Source: Marsupella aquatica
Taxonomy: Eukaryota; Marchantiophyta
Direction of reading: 5' to 3'
DNA length: 64,000 nucleotides
Assembly: GCA_973895155.1 (NCBI GenBank)
Contig: OZ316892.1
Span: forward strand, 15,748,001-15,812,000
In this document: positions 24,873 to 36,306 of the stretch, one piece after another
Numbering within the stretch: position 1 is the first letter of the stretch
Layout of the letters: each line of letters begins with the position of its first letter
Translations under genes and position numbers: made by a program
Notes under the pieces: generated by a model
Database searches by the model: none
What the model was told of the DNA's origin: nothing
The model's input: only the letters and a program-made list of their open reading frames with translations

Positions 24873-26019
24873 TTTCCCGGTGTCAGAGCGTCTCGTTCGA
24901 GTGCTGGAGAGACTTGGAGGATCCATCGAGGTTGATAGGATCTAATTCCACTCGTTTTTTTCCGTTACAAAACCCATACCGTTCCTTCCTCGTATGTCGG
25001 ATTTCTAGTGTATTGTAACATTTTGTATATGAACGGCACAGCCATTCGTTTTTACCCTGGTGTCAATGCTTTTGAATTCAGAAGACCAAGCTTTAATTTT
25101 GGGTTCTACTCCCGTGTTTGCATTGTATTTTTGAATGCGAAACTGATCTATTTCTTTGAAATGGCCGTAAACACTCGTTTGCTGTCAATGTTTTTACTAG
25201 CGTTCGGCGCTATTATGACAAACAAAGTGTCCATAACACTGTCATGACATGTCTTATCTCTGAAGTGTTTTTGATAGCGTTGGGCGCTATTAATGAAAGG
25301 AATCACAAGTCAAACCCGTTCGGAGTTATTTTTACTTTTATTTCAACAAAGTCTGTTCAATTGATGTGCATTTTAATAGCGCCAGGTGCTATTGTAATTC
25401 ATTGGAATATTCGTTGAATGAATGGGTTCATGTGGTCATGTTTGTTGTCATTGGACTCCGATTTCATCATTTATTTGGATACTAGCGCCGAGCGCTACTA
25501 AAGTTGGCTTGTCGACTCCTGCACAAAATTGGAAAATTTATAGACACTTGTGTTGATAGTACTGTCCGAAGCTACATTAAGATGGTTTTTTAGATACATT
25601 TGAAAGTATGTTGTATAATAGCGCCTGGCACTATCCACAACTACCGACACTGATGTGGTTCCAACGGTCACTTTCCAACGGTAATATTATAGTAGATTGA
25701 GGTTCACGGAACCCTTTTTGCTTTTGTCTGGGATGAAAGTCCAATCGGAGAATGCCATCTGTACTTGGGACCGTTGTAATCGAATGGCTGGTTCCAATGT
25801 ATCAGTGTCTTAATACGAGGTGGAGATCGCTTGTTTGGGATAATTTAGTCCGTCTACGCGCTCAGACCTCGGACTGTACGAGTTTGTCAAGTGCGTATGT
25901 GCATCTTTTATTGGTCCCGTACATTTTGAGACGTGATCGTGACAAGAACTGCACGGCGCGTCCGGCAGTGCCTTTGGTCAGGCGCTCTCCACGACAACTT
26001 TTGGCTGGGTGATACGAGA
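24873..26019. other. M1-B 5' flank
   Basis: Non-coding, with five palindromes between 25,198 and 25,633. No other feature is recognised. Confidence 0.5.
25198..25633. repeat. palindrome cluster upstream of M1-B (five sites)
   Basis: Sites at 25,198 (TAGCGTTCGGCGCTA), 25,275 (TAGCGTTGGGCGCTA), 25,377 (TAGCGCCAGGTGCTA), 25,483 (TAGCGCCGAGCGCTA) and 25,619 (TAGCGCCTGGCACTA). Spacings are 77, 102, 106 and 136 bp. The last ends 387 bp before the presumed M1-B start. Confidence 0.85.
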
Positions 26020-29000
26020 ATGGGGGAGGCTGATGGTGGTCATTCTGAGTCCTCTCAATCTTCGTTTGCTGGTTCAGTATACACCCGTCACGTCACTCGA
26101 TCGGCTGCATCCCTATCGACTTCCGAAGCTGAATCTGCACAGCCCTTCCCGAGGTCGAGGAGAGGGAGAATGGACCCTAAGGACGTCTCCATGGGTGAAG
26201 TCAGTGACATAGGCTTATCGATAGACGAGGTAATATCAAAGCACGCATTGTCGTTCGGGAAGGATTTTTGAGGATTCGATAAGGAGCCACCTTGAATTCC
26301 TCTTTGTAGATTGCTCCCCATGGAGGTTGTTCGAACCTTACAGAAAGAAAGTGCATCGATCGAGAAGTTGAAAGAATCATTCTGTGTCACCGGGTACAAC
26401 TCGCGCATTGGGATGCCTTTCTACGTTCAGCCTGCGAATGCCGATGGGGTTTCTTATATATGCACCAGCGAGATCCGGGACTCTTGGGATCCAATCTGGG
26501 TCGCAGAGAACGACAAGTTTGAGGAAGAGTGTGATGCGGACCCAGCATTCCATATTCTAAAAGATAAAATGTTTTGTGTGTTTGACGGAAATCATCGATT
26601 GTACTCGTGGTCAATCGTCACGAGAGAGAATCCAGACAACTTGAAGTATCATCCTCGTGTGATTTGCGTCATTTTCAATGGTGACAGAGGTTTGCTAGTT
26701 GAGCTCAAGGCGGCAATGCACACCGTGAACCAGTAAGTTCTATTCGTTAACTGTTGTTACCCCTATCATTCATTTTGGACCAAACATGCTTTGTGAAAGT
26801 GTTCGTTCCCCAATTTTTGCTAGCGCCCGGCGCTACTAATTCCTTTTCATTGCATCCAGGCTTGGACAAGCAGTCGTTGAGCCTTCCTGGATTCTTGACG
26901 CGGACAGAATTTCCCGAATTCTATCGCGTGATCTTGATCACTATAAGCCACTCATCGACAGCACGAACATGGCAAAGTTTGAGGCGATCCGAAAGAAGAC
27001 GAGAAAGGGGTCTTGGTTTACACATAAAATGCCACAGGATGCTCTCATCTACATTCTGTGTGTGGACAAAATCAAGTCTTACTCAAATCAATTTAAGTCT
27101 GATATGGCTTTAGCCAAAGCTCAAGGGGCTTCTTGGTCAGAAGAGGAGACCACAAAGAGGCATGAGGCAATGATGAAGGTGGCGACCAAAGATTGGTCGA
27201 TCAAAGTGACGAAGATCACCCCTTTACTTCATCCGGATTTTGGAGATTATTTGGGAACCTGTGCTGAGATGTATCCCGTAACTGAGAAGAACAAATGGGA
27301 GAAGAAGCCAGACACAGTTGTATGCACAATGGATCGAGCCAGGTTGTTTATTGCTGTTTCATACCTGGATCCAAAATTGAGGTGCACCCTTCTAGTAGCC
27401 CACTGCACTCCCGAGATTCGGAAACAGTTTTTCCATCCTACAAGTGTCAACGACGAGCCTGTGAAGCAGTGGTGCCATACATGGCATACTTGGAATTCTG
27501 TGGAGGGAATTGCAACTGGAATGCTTCACACTTCTTTCAAACAGATTTCTGACCGGATGCCGGCTGACCGTCTCACAAAGTCTGGGTGTGAGTCAATGGA
27601 GGCCATGCTTAAGATCATTCTCGATGAATTCAGAAACTTTGGGGATCTTGTCAAGGCAAAATTCTTCAACAACTTGTGGCCTTCCAAATATGCGGACAAG
27701 GAAGATTACACAGAGCGGAACCGGAAGAGAGCCAAACGATATCTATACCGGTTTTACATGTGGATGGAGCTTAGATCTCCTGACACTCTGTGGGCATACC
27801 CGGCTGCATTTTAGAAATGGGTGTCTATCGAAGAGGGAGACGCTCTTGCCAACCTTTATTCGATGTACCCAGCGGAGGGAAAGTTTCCACCACGTTCATT
27901 GTCGGAGTGGGAGAGACTTCACTGTCCGTGGTACCTCAACACAGACAAATGGGATTTACCGTTCGACGAAGCTGAGAAGGATGCCTTCATGAAGTTGCAG
28001 AAGTCCCAGATCCCTGCCAACTATGTGTCTGCAATGAAGCAAGGTCTCCAGTCTGATGTTGACGAATCTGCATCTGAGTTACAGAAGAATTGTGAGTCTC
28101 TTGTCATGCACGTTGACCGAAGCCGTAAGCCAAGAGCAAAGGCGAAGAATGAGTCGGCTGCACCAAGTGACTCCACAAGGTCCTTCAAGAAAAGTGAGTA
28201 GTCTAAGCGCTTTTTGGTTACTTGTTGGCGTTGCTTATGCAGGAGTTTTATTTGGAAATTCCTTTGATTAATAGCGCCTGGCGCTAGTCTGAAAGGTTGG
28301 ACTCATTCAAGTTTCTGTGCCTAATAGGAGGTCGAAAGTCCGACACGGAGGTCCCAGCTGCCGAAGGGAAGAATGATGCAACTCCTCAGGCATCGGAGGC
28401 AAACACTGGAGCTCAAGAAACCCCGGATCAAGGGACCCCGGATGGTGCTGGAAAATCCATTGTCCCTCTTGACGCAACTAGCACGAAGAAAAAGAAAAAG
28501 AGAGGCGCCGGTGAGGACAGAGCAGCATCATCTACTCGAGACGTTATTTCCTGTGGACTCCAGAGAGATGTCGGGAATTTTAAGCGAAGGTGTTCTAGAC
28601 ACTGTTTTGTGGAGTCCAATTTAAACGAATTTTACGATTCGGTATTTAACAAGGGGATGAAGCCCATGTGGGTTACTAAAGTTGAGGCCTAGGGAAAGGA
28701 ATTGGTAAAGTCAGGAGACAGAGAGAAGGGAGTAATGCGTGGCGGAAAAGAGAGGGGCTTTGGTGTGGATGTTGGTTTCATCTACATTCCCACTGGATTA
28801 AAACCAACACTTCTTGATCGGAAGGTTCCCAAGTGGAACCTTCAGGATTACACTATTCCCAGCTCTTTCTTCCGAGCCATGGAGCCGTTCCTTGCAGACG
28901 ATGGCCTACTTGCAATTTTACACAGAGGAGACTATGATCAGGTATCTGAAGTGATTGCGGCTTGCCAGGATTCTAAGTGTTTCCAGTGTATTTCAACCCA

Positions 29001-29833
29001 CCATGTGGTCATGACTACACCAATGTATAGGCCCCGATCTGATACTCAGGTAACAATTCCTCTTGCACATACTAGCGCCCGACACTACTATCAGCATTCG
29101 CAATATCTACAATTCACTGGGCTGGAAAATCGGCCAGAGTTTGTTGATACTTCCGGTAAGGTCTTCCTCGATCTTTTACAGAACAAAGAAGTGGTTGCAC
29201 CAACTCCTCCTAAGAAGATTCCTGGAAGTAAGAAGCAGGACAGGCTCCGTGCTATTCTAAATTTTGATTCGGAAGATGAGGATGAGGGTGGAAATGCTTC
29301 TCAGCAATCTAAAGATGATGAGGTGTCGAAGAATGTGGTGGACCTTGGATCTGGAGATGAGGACAGTGAAGAGTCAGAAGAGTAATTTTTTTTAGCTTTC
29401 TTTCTCTCATTGTATACTTTTTTCCAAAAAACTCCTCTACTCCCTTTTGTCTAGAAAATTCGCCCGATTTCCCGACTTCGACTAAAGAACTCCAGTTCAA
29501 ATTCTCAGGTCAGAGTGGAATCTTCGGAGGCGTTTTCAACTTCGAAGGAACGTCTCTAGGAACGTTGTACAGACCCCGGAGAAGCCATTTGTTCTCCCCT
29601 CTTATGCTGAAAAGGCGGCACGACGGGCAGATTTAGTCAGGACGCTTACTTGGGAGAGTAAGGGTCTTAGACTTAGGAGAGGCTCAGATAGAAAGTTTGT
29701 GCAGAATCACTTCGTAGATGATATTGCAAAATCCAAGTATGTGGACGACGAAGCAGAGTCCACTGATAGATCAGAAAGTAGCGGTTCTGAATCGGGCTCA
29801 GAGTTGAGTGGTGGTTGTGGATCTGGTCTTTAG
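26020..29833 (+). pseudogene. M1-B: ParB-like plus methyltransferase-like gene
   Basis: Best-preserved M1 reading frame. Exons: 26,020-26,735; 26,860-28,193; 28,328-29,049; about 29,088-29,381; 29,509-29,833. Start ATG (MGEADGGHSE) is the first Met of the open frame. Exon 1 carries CVFDGNHRLYSW (26,575-26,610), the ParB-like motif, followed by a conserved HPRV and an AMHTVNQ end. Exon 2 is the unknown middle domain (GSWFTHKMPQDALIYIL; HCPWYLNTDKWD). Exon 3 has a KKKKKRGAG NLS-like run and FLADDGLLAIL. Exon 4 has lost its first part: only GLENRPEFVD remains of the motif I block. Exon 5 (SEWNLRRRFQLRR...) ends acidic. Breaks: two TGA in exon 1 (after FGKDF and in PP*IPLC), TAG near 27,814, TAG near 28,690, and the exon 4 deletion. 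The molecular function of the family is not known to me. Confidence 0.75.
26821..29087. repeat. palindromes in M1-B introns
   Basis: One site per intron for introns 1-3: 26,821-26,835 (TAGCGCCCGGCGCTA), 28,272-28,286 (TAGCGCCTGGCGCTA), 29,073-29,087 (TAGCGCCCGACACTA). These match the introns that carry sites in M1-A. Confidence 0.88.
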
Positions 29834-29908
29834 TTTTCCTTATTTTATTTACCCGTTTATGGAGAACGACGACACTCAATAAGAACGCCGTGACGTGTCG
29901 GATTGGAG

Positions 29909-29987
29909 TAGCGCTCGGCGCTATTACTGTAGCCGGTAGTTCAAAGAGGTTTTTATTTGGTTGTTTTCCTTATAGCGCCCGGCGCTA
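29909..29987. repeat. two palindromes 3' of M1-B
   Basis: TAGCGCTCGGCGCTA at 29,909-29,923 and TAGCGCCCGGCGCTA at 29,973-29,987, 64 bp apart, the same spacing seen upstream of M2. Confidence 0.88.
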
Positions 29988-30088
29988 GTATAAATGTACT
30001 CAATGGCCGCTTCACGTCCAATATATGTGATAATATTTTCATACCCTTTGGTGTCTTTTTTGGGTGCACATTTGCTGGTATGAGTTTT

Positions 30089-30149
30089 GTTGTTTGCTGT
30101 TTACTGTTTGTTGTTTGCTGTTTACTGTTTGTTGTTTGCTGTTTGCTGT
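30089..30149 (+). repeat. 21-bp minisatellite, about three units
   Basis: GTTGTTTGCTGTTTACTGTT-type units repeated about three times (two with TTTACTG, the last with TTTGCTG). Confidence 0.8.
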
Positions 30150-31093
30150 CATGGAGAGATCCCCCGATTTTTACTATAAGATACCTCCACCACTAGTGTA
30201 GTTTATGGTAAAGTCTAGCAATTTTTGCCTTTCCTTGGTGCTCTGCCAGTTGATCATGAATGTTAAGAGTTCGAGATCAAGCTTGACACCAGGAGAAGAC
30301 TTTCCTCCTTCTTGTGGTTTAATCCTTTGAATAAATCATGGGAAGTAAAATTCCAATTGTGTAAATCTTATGAGATCTAATGACAGATTCCTCTTTGGGT
30401 GACTCATTACAATCTCCTGAGTTCTTGGAGTTAACTCACTGAGTTTAAGTCTTATTTGAAATTGATGGATTTTCTTTCATGTTGCTTAGTACCATCTAAA
30501 TGTTGAAGTAGCTACCTTTTAGATCTTATCTGAGTACCACTTAGAAAGAAAGGATAAGACATGTTGACGGCATTTTAAAAGGTACTCTAGTAAGCAATTT
30601 AGATCTGAAAAGCAATATGGATTTGTATCCTTAAGTCTTTTCATTTTGACTTATGTCTAAGGAGTAACCTTGGAAAATTCCAGACTTCCTTAGCATACTT
30701 TAAGATATTTTTCCTTGTGTTTTGTTAATCATTCCATTTTCATTAATTTATGGTTACATGATGCTGAGTTGTCATTTAAAACCACTCACCGCTGTGGAGC
30801 GATCTTCAAAATACCTTATTAAAGTAATCAATTCTGATTACTATGTGTTAAAGAGAGTTCTTAAACTCTCATTTGTGTTTTTATGTATCAAATCAACCCC
30901 ATCTTGTTCTTTACGGGAACGAATACCGAGTTTGAAGACCTTTAAGTGTGTTTTTGGTTCTTCATAGCAAACTACAGACAACACCAAAGAGGATCGATGT
31001 ATTGAGGGTCACACAACCTATAGTTACCGTTGAATATGACCATTGAAAGGAAAACCTGAGAATAGATCGAATTCATTTTTACTCACCAAATAG

Positions 31094-31545
31094 TAGCGCC
31101 CGACGCTAGTAATTTCCAAGGCCTAAAGTCTTCAATTTTTAAGTCAGTTGGGTATTCAAAATAGAGCCATAAGAGGCATTAATACGCCATTACTTTCCCC
31201 AAAACCCTGTTTTCTCATATTTATGATACAAAAGAAAACTAGCGCCCGACGCTAGCAAAAAAAAAGCCTTTTCAGCCTTTTGAAGGCTCCCACTTCAAAG
31301 TTTACCATTGTATACATTGATAGTATGAATGAAATCAATATTAGCGCTTGGCGCTAATCATCCAGTGTCTCCTTTAGGAATTTGTTTTATGTCATTTGCT
31401 TTTATTAGCGCCTGGCAGTACACACAAATTGCCGTTAGATGGACCCTAAACTTTTGGATTGTTATTAATAGCGCCAGGCGCTACACATAAATTGACTCTG
31501 CATGGGCCTCTACTTTTGGATTGTTTTTAATAGCGCCTAGCGCTA
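31094..31545. repeat. phased palindrome array upstream of M2-B (six sites)
   Basis: Sites start at 31,094, 31,240 (both TAGCGCCCGACGCTA), 31,342 (TAGCGCTTGGCGCTA), 31,406 (TAGCGCCTGGCAGTA), 31,469 (TAGCGCCAGGCGCTA) and 31,531 (TAGCGCCTAGCGCTA). The last three are 63 and 62 bp apart with similar spacers (CTTTTGGATTGTT), the same period as upstream of M2-A. The array ends 230 bp before the M2-B ATG. Confidence 0.88.
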
Positions 31546-31775
31546 TTCATCATCTGATGTTTCTAGAACAAAAGGGTTCTTCCTAAATGACATTTATTGT
31601 AAATGACGTTGATCATAAATGACGTTGATATAACGAAAAAATACATTTATTGTGTCAGAGGATTGTCTTATTATAACGGCTTTATGGAACTATTAGTCAG
31701 GATCGATAACAGTCCTTGCCCGCGGAATTTTGATTCATAATTTTCTTGCGCTCATTTGCTTCCAAGGCTTTTGTG

Positions 31776-34700
31776 ATGTCTCAGTCAATCGTAGTTACCC
31801 GTATGTCCACCGGTGACATTGTTTCCATTCCAATGTCTATGGCCGAAAGGTACAGGCAAATAAGTGAGGTTTATCTTTGTGGAAGGTTTGATTTGCGCAT
31901 GAATGACATAGAGGCAATCGTTCAAGAGGGAACGGAAGCCAATGACTTCAAATCTGTTGCACTTTTTGATGTCGATGATGGGGTGAGATTCTGGCACCTT
32001 AATGCTGGGTTGCGCTACTCCATTGTCATTCAAGAACCAAATCAAGGAGATCGACAATCCCCTCAGAGGGATCCGGTGGATGTAGTTACTCTTTCCGATA
32101 GTGATGATGAGGAGCCACCAAGGATCCCCCTTGTGGAGCCTTCGGCACCTGACGTGGTCTTGGTCAAAGAGGAGATGCCATCGTCGCAATCCCATATTGT
32201 ATACCGGAGAAGTGCAATGGACGTGCTGCTCAAGTCAACTGGGTCCAGCAAACTTTTGAGGTTCATTTTGGCTGGAAACTTTCCGGCATGAACAAGTACC
32301 TTGTTTGCCTCCGAAGTACAATGGAAACGTAGTGTTTGAGTTGCCTCCATCGTCGGGAATTCTTTCAAAAGGATCCCGTCTACGGGACATGGACTAAACC
32401 AAGGATTGCTATATCTGGACTAGAATATTTCCTACCACTACAAACGTGCAGCCCAAGAAATACTGGGAATTTGGTAAAGTTACTTGTACTGGATTTATTG
32501 AGTGCAGGAATAAAACTTGTGACTACTTCCGCCGAAAGAAGAGGAGGAATGCAAAGGCATGGGCTGGTACCCCAAAACTTGGAGGCTCTCACCGTGTTGG
32601 ATCGTTCATTGAGCAGGGTGGAGTTGTTTGTCATTATTGCCAGGAGCTCCCTTTTTGTGTAGAGGCATGCTCTACGAGACTATTTTATATGTATCCTCAA
32701 GTTCTGCTTGACTCAGATACCTGTAGTCACATGTCTCGCCTTGCGATTCATATGGGGGTACAACCATCCTTGTCGTAAGGTATTTTCTTGGAGTGCGGAA
32801 AAGGTAGTTGAAGATGTCATAAAAAAGAAATTGGAAGGCAATCTGACTTGGACGCCTGCCGGGATTAAAAATGTAGCGACAGGATCTTTTGTACAGTCTT
32901 TGTGTGAGAGCCTGGGTGAGATTGAAGATATCGAAGAGACAGAGATTTTCCAGTCTCTAATGGTAGTTTCTACTCCACAGGAGTTTGCATCTCTTTTCAG
33001 GAGTGTTAGGCAGGACCAGAAAGGCCGTGGAGAGTTGGATTTTCTTGTTCGATATCAAAAGAATATCAACATGCCTTTTCTACAGAGGTACATGATCCTT
33101 CCAGGTCAAGGATCTCAAGAAGACAGACCTCATATATTTAAGATGACTTCCAAAGGCCATGGGTTTGGGGTGGATCTTTTGCGGCAAATGCAACCTGGAG
33201 GGATGCTTGAAGGTGCCTCGGTAAGCTTTGATGTCCTGAAACGAATGACCAAGGATTGGGTGACTTTCAGCGCACGCGTTTACGATCACAATTACCGCGC
33301 ATTGTGTACAATATTTACTTGCAAGCTAAAAACTGAGGACACGACGTCGTTCGAGAAGGCTTGGAGATTAATGATTGAGGTTTCCAAAGAGAATGGGTTA
33401 GATAATCCAACCATTCGTGGCTTCATGGCAGACAATGCCCAAGCCGAATGGTTAGCAGTCCGAAATGTTTTTTTGGGAGGGCAGCCAAACCCTGAACGGG
33501 AGAGGACGGACGCTTTTCATTTTTACCAAGCTTTTCATCGCCATTCTGTTGAAGGAGTGTTGGAAGAGAAGCAGGTGGAACACTGAATGCTATGGGATAA
33601 ATTACGGAACGCACCAACATTTGTAGAGGCTTACCGACTTTCAAGAGAGATTGACCTATGGTGGCAGTCGGGTAACTGCTTACCTGGAAAGCTCCGAATG
33701 CTTCAGAGTTGGTATCGTGGTGGGTCGTGCGTTGGAGGCAGTGGGGAAATTTTATTTGCTTGGTGAGTAATAGCGGCACTAGTAATATGCAAGTCAGATT
33801 CCTTTGTAGAAGTACATTTTTCACATGACATTCCTCAACATTCCATCCAAAGAATCCAAATAATGTAATTGATTCTAAAATATTGACTTGTTTATTTCCA
33901 TAAACATGTGATTACACAATAATATTGATGGTTTTGTCAAAATGTTCTGCCTAGCGCCTGGCGCTAGTATGTTTTGTGGATTCTTACTAGTGTTTATGCT
34001 TTGTCATTCCAAGACAAAAGTGCTGAAGAAGGCGCTAGGATTCCTAATTGTACCAGATCAGAGTCTGTTCACGCAGGAATGAAAGCATGGGTAATGAAAA
34101 AAAAAGTTGGGCTCTTCGAGGCATGTGAAATGGATCAGAATCGAGCTATATTGCAGGTTGCAACATATACCGCATATCGGAAAGGATTGAGTAGAGAAAG
34201 AGGTCCTACAATATGGAAACTGGCTTTCCGTTCAGCTGACCAGGCAGGTTCCCCAAAGTTGTTCGAGGATGCGATGAACATGCTCCTCTCCAATGCAGCT
34301 GAGTTTGACTTGGAGAGAAGCGTTCCTCTCAACGGAGATGTTCTAACAAAGTTTGTCAAGAGGAAAGGACCTGCAACTGGGATTGTCTCGCCACAAGACT
34401 CCCACCGGCATGATAAAGTCCTTATCACATCGCCAAATACCAGATCACTCAAGCGTAAAAATCTGCACCACACAATGTTTGCTTCCGTATCGGAAGAAAA
34501 CCCTGATGACATTTCCGTTGTCAATCTCTTAGGAAGTGATGATTCGAGGGATGCAGAACGTGATGATTTCAGTACACCGCAGGGTCGACATCAATCACGT
34601 TCAACACAATACCCACAAAGTGCTCCCACTGTACTTTAGCAGACATCGCTCCAATCTCCAGTTCTTGAAACAAAAGTCATGCAGGGTTCATGGCATCTGC

Positions 34701-35548
34701 GTCGGACATCAAGATTTGGGGCCGGTCCACAGTGCAACGGGTCATTTGGCGGTAGTTTCGAGAGAGATGAGTGAAAAAAATAGAGTGAAGAAAGTTGGGT
34801 TCCCCTCATCAAACGGTGTCATCGGCATTGTTGTCAAAGGACAACGCATGTTCAGGGGGGAACCCATAGCCAAAATGATATGGTTCTGCCCAAACAACAC
34901 ATGTTATCGGAGCCATCCCCGCCGTGGTGTAGTGAACGTGCCCTCCTTTCCTGATGTTCTTCCTGTTATAAAAGGAACAAATGTTTCGGAAGCTGAGATG
35001 AAGTATCTTGTTGTCCAGGGAATACCTATAGCCCAAGGAAGAGACGGTACGTCCTCTACCTCCACCATCACTTTTTGAGCTTTGAATCAACGTAAACTTA
35101 TTTCCAGAGAGAGTCAATCTTCTGGAACCCACTGCTTGTCTCCGAAGTCGGAATGGAAAGAACATGGTTCCTCGATCGACCTTGACCCATGGTCACATGA
35201 AGAGGATTGAATCTGCAAGAAAAGAGACCATGTCCGTCCAGGGACAGTGGGATGTTTCTATTGGGAACTCATGGGGGAAGCAATTCAAAGTACAAACACA
35301 TGGGAATCTAAGGATGCCAAATAGTTACTTCGTGCAGATTTGTATTTTCCCGACTTGTTCTTGTGAGGATTTCTATCGTCGACATTCTCGCAGACATCCA
35401 TATATATATGCCTTGCAAACATTTGTACTGGGTTTTCCAGACCGTTTTCAAACTAGACGTTGAGGAATCTACTTTGACCAGCCAACCAATTCTCACAGTT
35501 GGAGAAGTTCGACTGATCTTGGAGAGGGAGAATGCTCATGGTTTATAG
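31776..35548 (+). pseudogene. M2-B: MULE-like SWIM transposase (broken)
   Basis: Start MSQSIVVTR at 31,776. It parallels M2-A: acidic N-terminal domain to about 32,290; Cys/His clusters (CRNKTCDYF, CHYCQELPFC); a DDE-like core with SFDVLKRMTKDW (about 33,222) and GFMADNAQAEW (about 33,420); a putative catalytic-region end SREIDLWWQSGN (about 33,645); an intron (about 33,763-34,013); a basic linker; a segment MFRGEPIAKMIWFCPNN; and the SWIM finger CSCEDF...CKHLYW (about 35,360-35,440). Breaks: a stop/frameshift near 32,290, another frame change near 32,770, TGA at 33,584, TAG near 34,637, a frameshift near 35,080, and a 2-bp shift inside the SWIM finger. It lies between M1-B and M1-C in the same orientation, 0.76 kb before M1-C exon 2. 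Confidence 0.75.
33952..33966. repeat. palindrome in the M2-B intron
   Basis: TAGCGCCTGGCGCTA, exact consensus, in the intron equivalent to the M2-A intron that holds three sites. Confidence 0.9.
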
Positions 35549-36306
35549 AGAAGGATATATTTGTCCTATACTTGAAACGGTTATATTCGTTTTTGTCGTA
35601 TTACAACGGTATAGTTTTATGTTAGCGCTGGGATGGAAGTCTTCCTTATTATCATTTACTTCATTGTAATCCTATCACTACAAATGATATTTTAAATTTT
35701 TGTTTCCCACATTCTGCATTCATCCAATGTCATTTTCTAAATGTGTTGGTTGTTTCCATTTTAGCTAGCGCCAGGCGCTAGCCCATCGTTGGTGGTCTTT
35801 CAAATTGTCCGGAGTTTTCATTTGTGGTTTTCTGCCTTATTGTTGGCCTATAATATTATGTTACTTATGGTGGGACCTACCATGTCAATGTTTTTTCCCA
35901 TGATATTCACTGGTAAATGTTTGTGTGTCTGTGGTTTTTGGGACACTATTTTCCAGAAGTATGTTGGTGACTCCGGACTCACTTATCATCAGACAACAGT
36001 TGTTGCCGTGTTAGTTGGTTCTAAGCTCTAGAATGTAAATGAAGCGCAATGCATATTGCTTTTTTTCAGATGTATCTGGCTTGAAGTAATGAAGTATTAT
36101 CCTGTTCCAATGACTAACTTTTCCTGGTAACAGCAACATATTCCTGATAACAGCAAAAAAAATTATGCTACCAAAATTCCTGTTTTCCTATTTCCTGTCT
36201 CGGTGGCTATACCCGCGAGTTCTCAGGATAATATCTTTCTGAAATTCATTTTTTACCATATCACTTTTAGCTAGCAATCTCGCTAACATGGGAATGTTGT
36301 GGCAGG
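35549..36306. other. M2-B 3' flank and M1-C upstream
   Basis: Contains the last consensus palindrome of the window (35,766-35,780, TAGCGCCAGGCGCTA), a half-site near 35,622, and a variant palindrome at 36,272-36,285 just before the M1-C exon 2 acceptor. I searched here for the ParB-like exon 1 of M1-C and did not find it. Confidence 0.5.
35766..35780. repeat. palindrome 3' of M2-B
   Basis: TAGCGCCAGGCGCTA; with one flanking base on each side the dyad extends to CTAGC...GCTAG. It is the last of the 34 sites; none of this type occurs from here to the window end. Confidence 0.9.

Larger units (their letters stand above)
29834..31775. other. M1-B to M2-B intergenic region
   Basis: About 1.9 kb without a supported gene. 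It has two palindromes just 3' of M1-B (29,909-29,923 and 29,973-29,987), a small minisatellite at 30,089, and six palindromes at 31,094-31,545 upstream of M2-B. 30,150-31,090 is AT-rich and featureless to me. Confidence 0.5.

Noticed and set aside
8332-35780. Palindromes as terminators or hairpin RNAs
   Set aside because: The dyad centre is a single base, which leaves no room for a loop, and no T-run follows.
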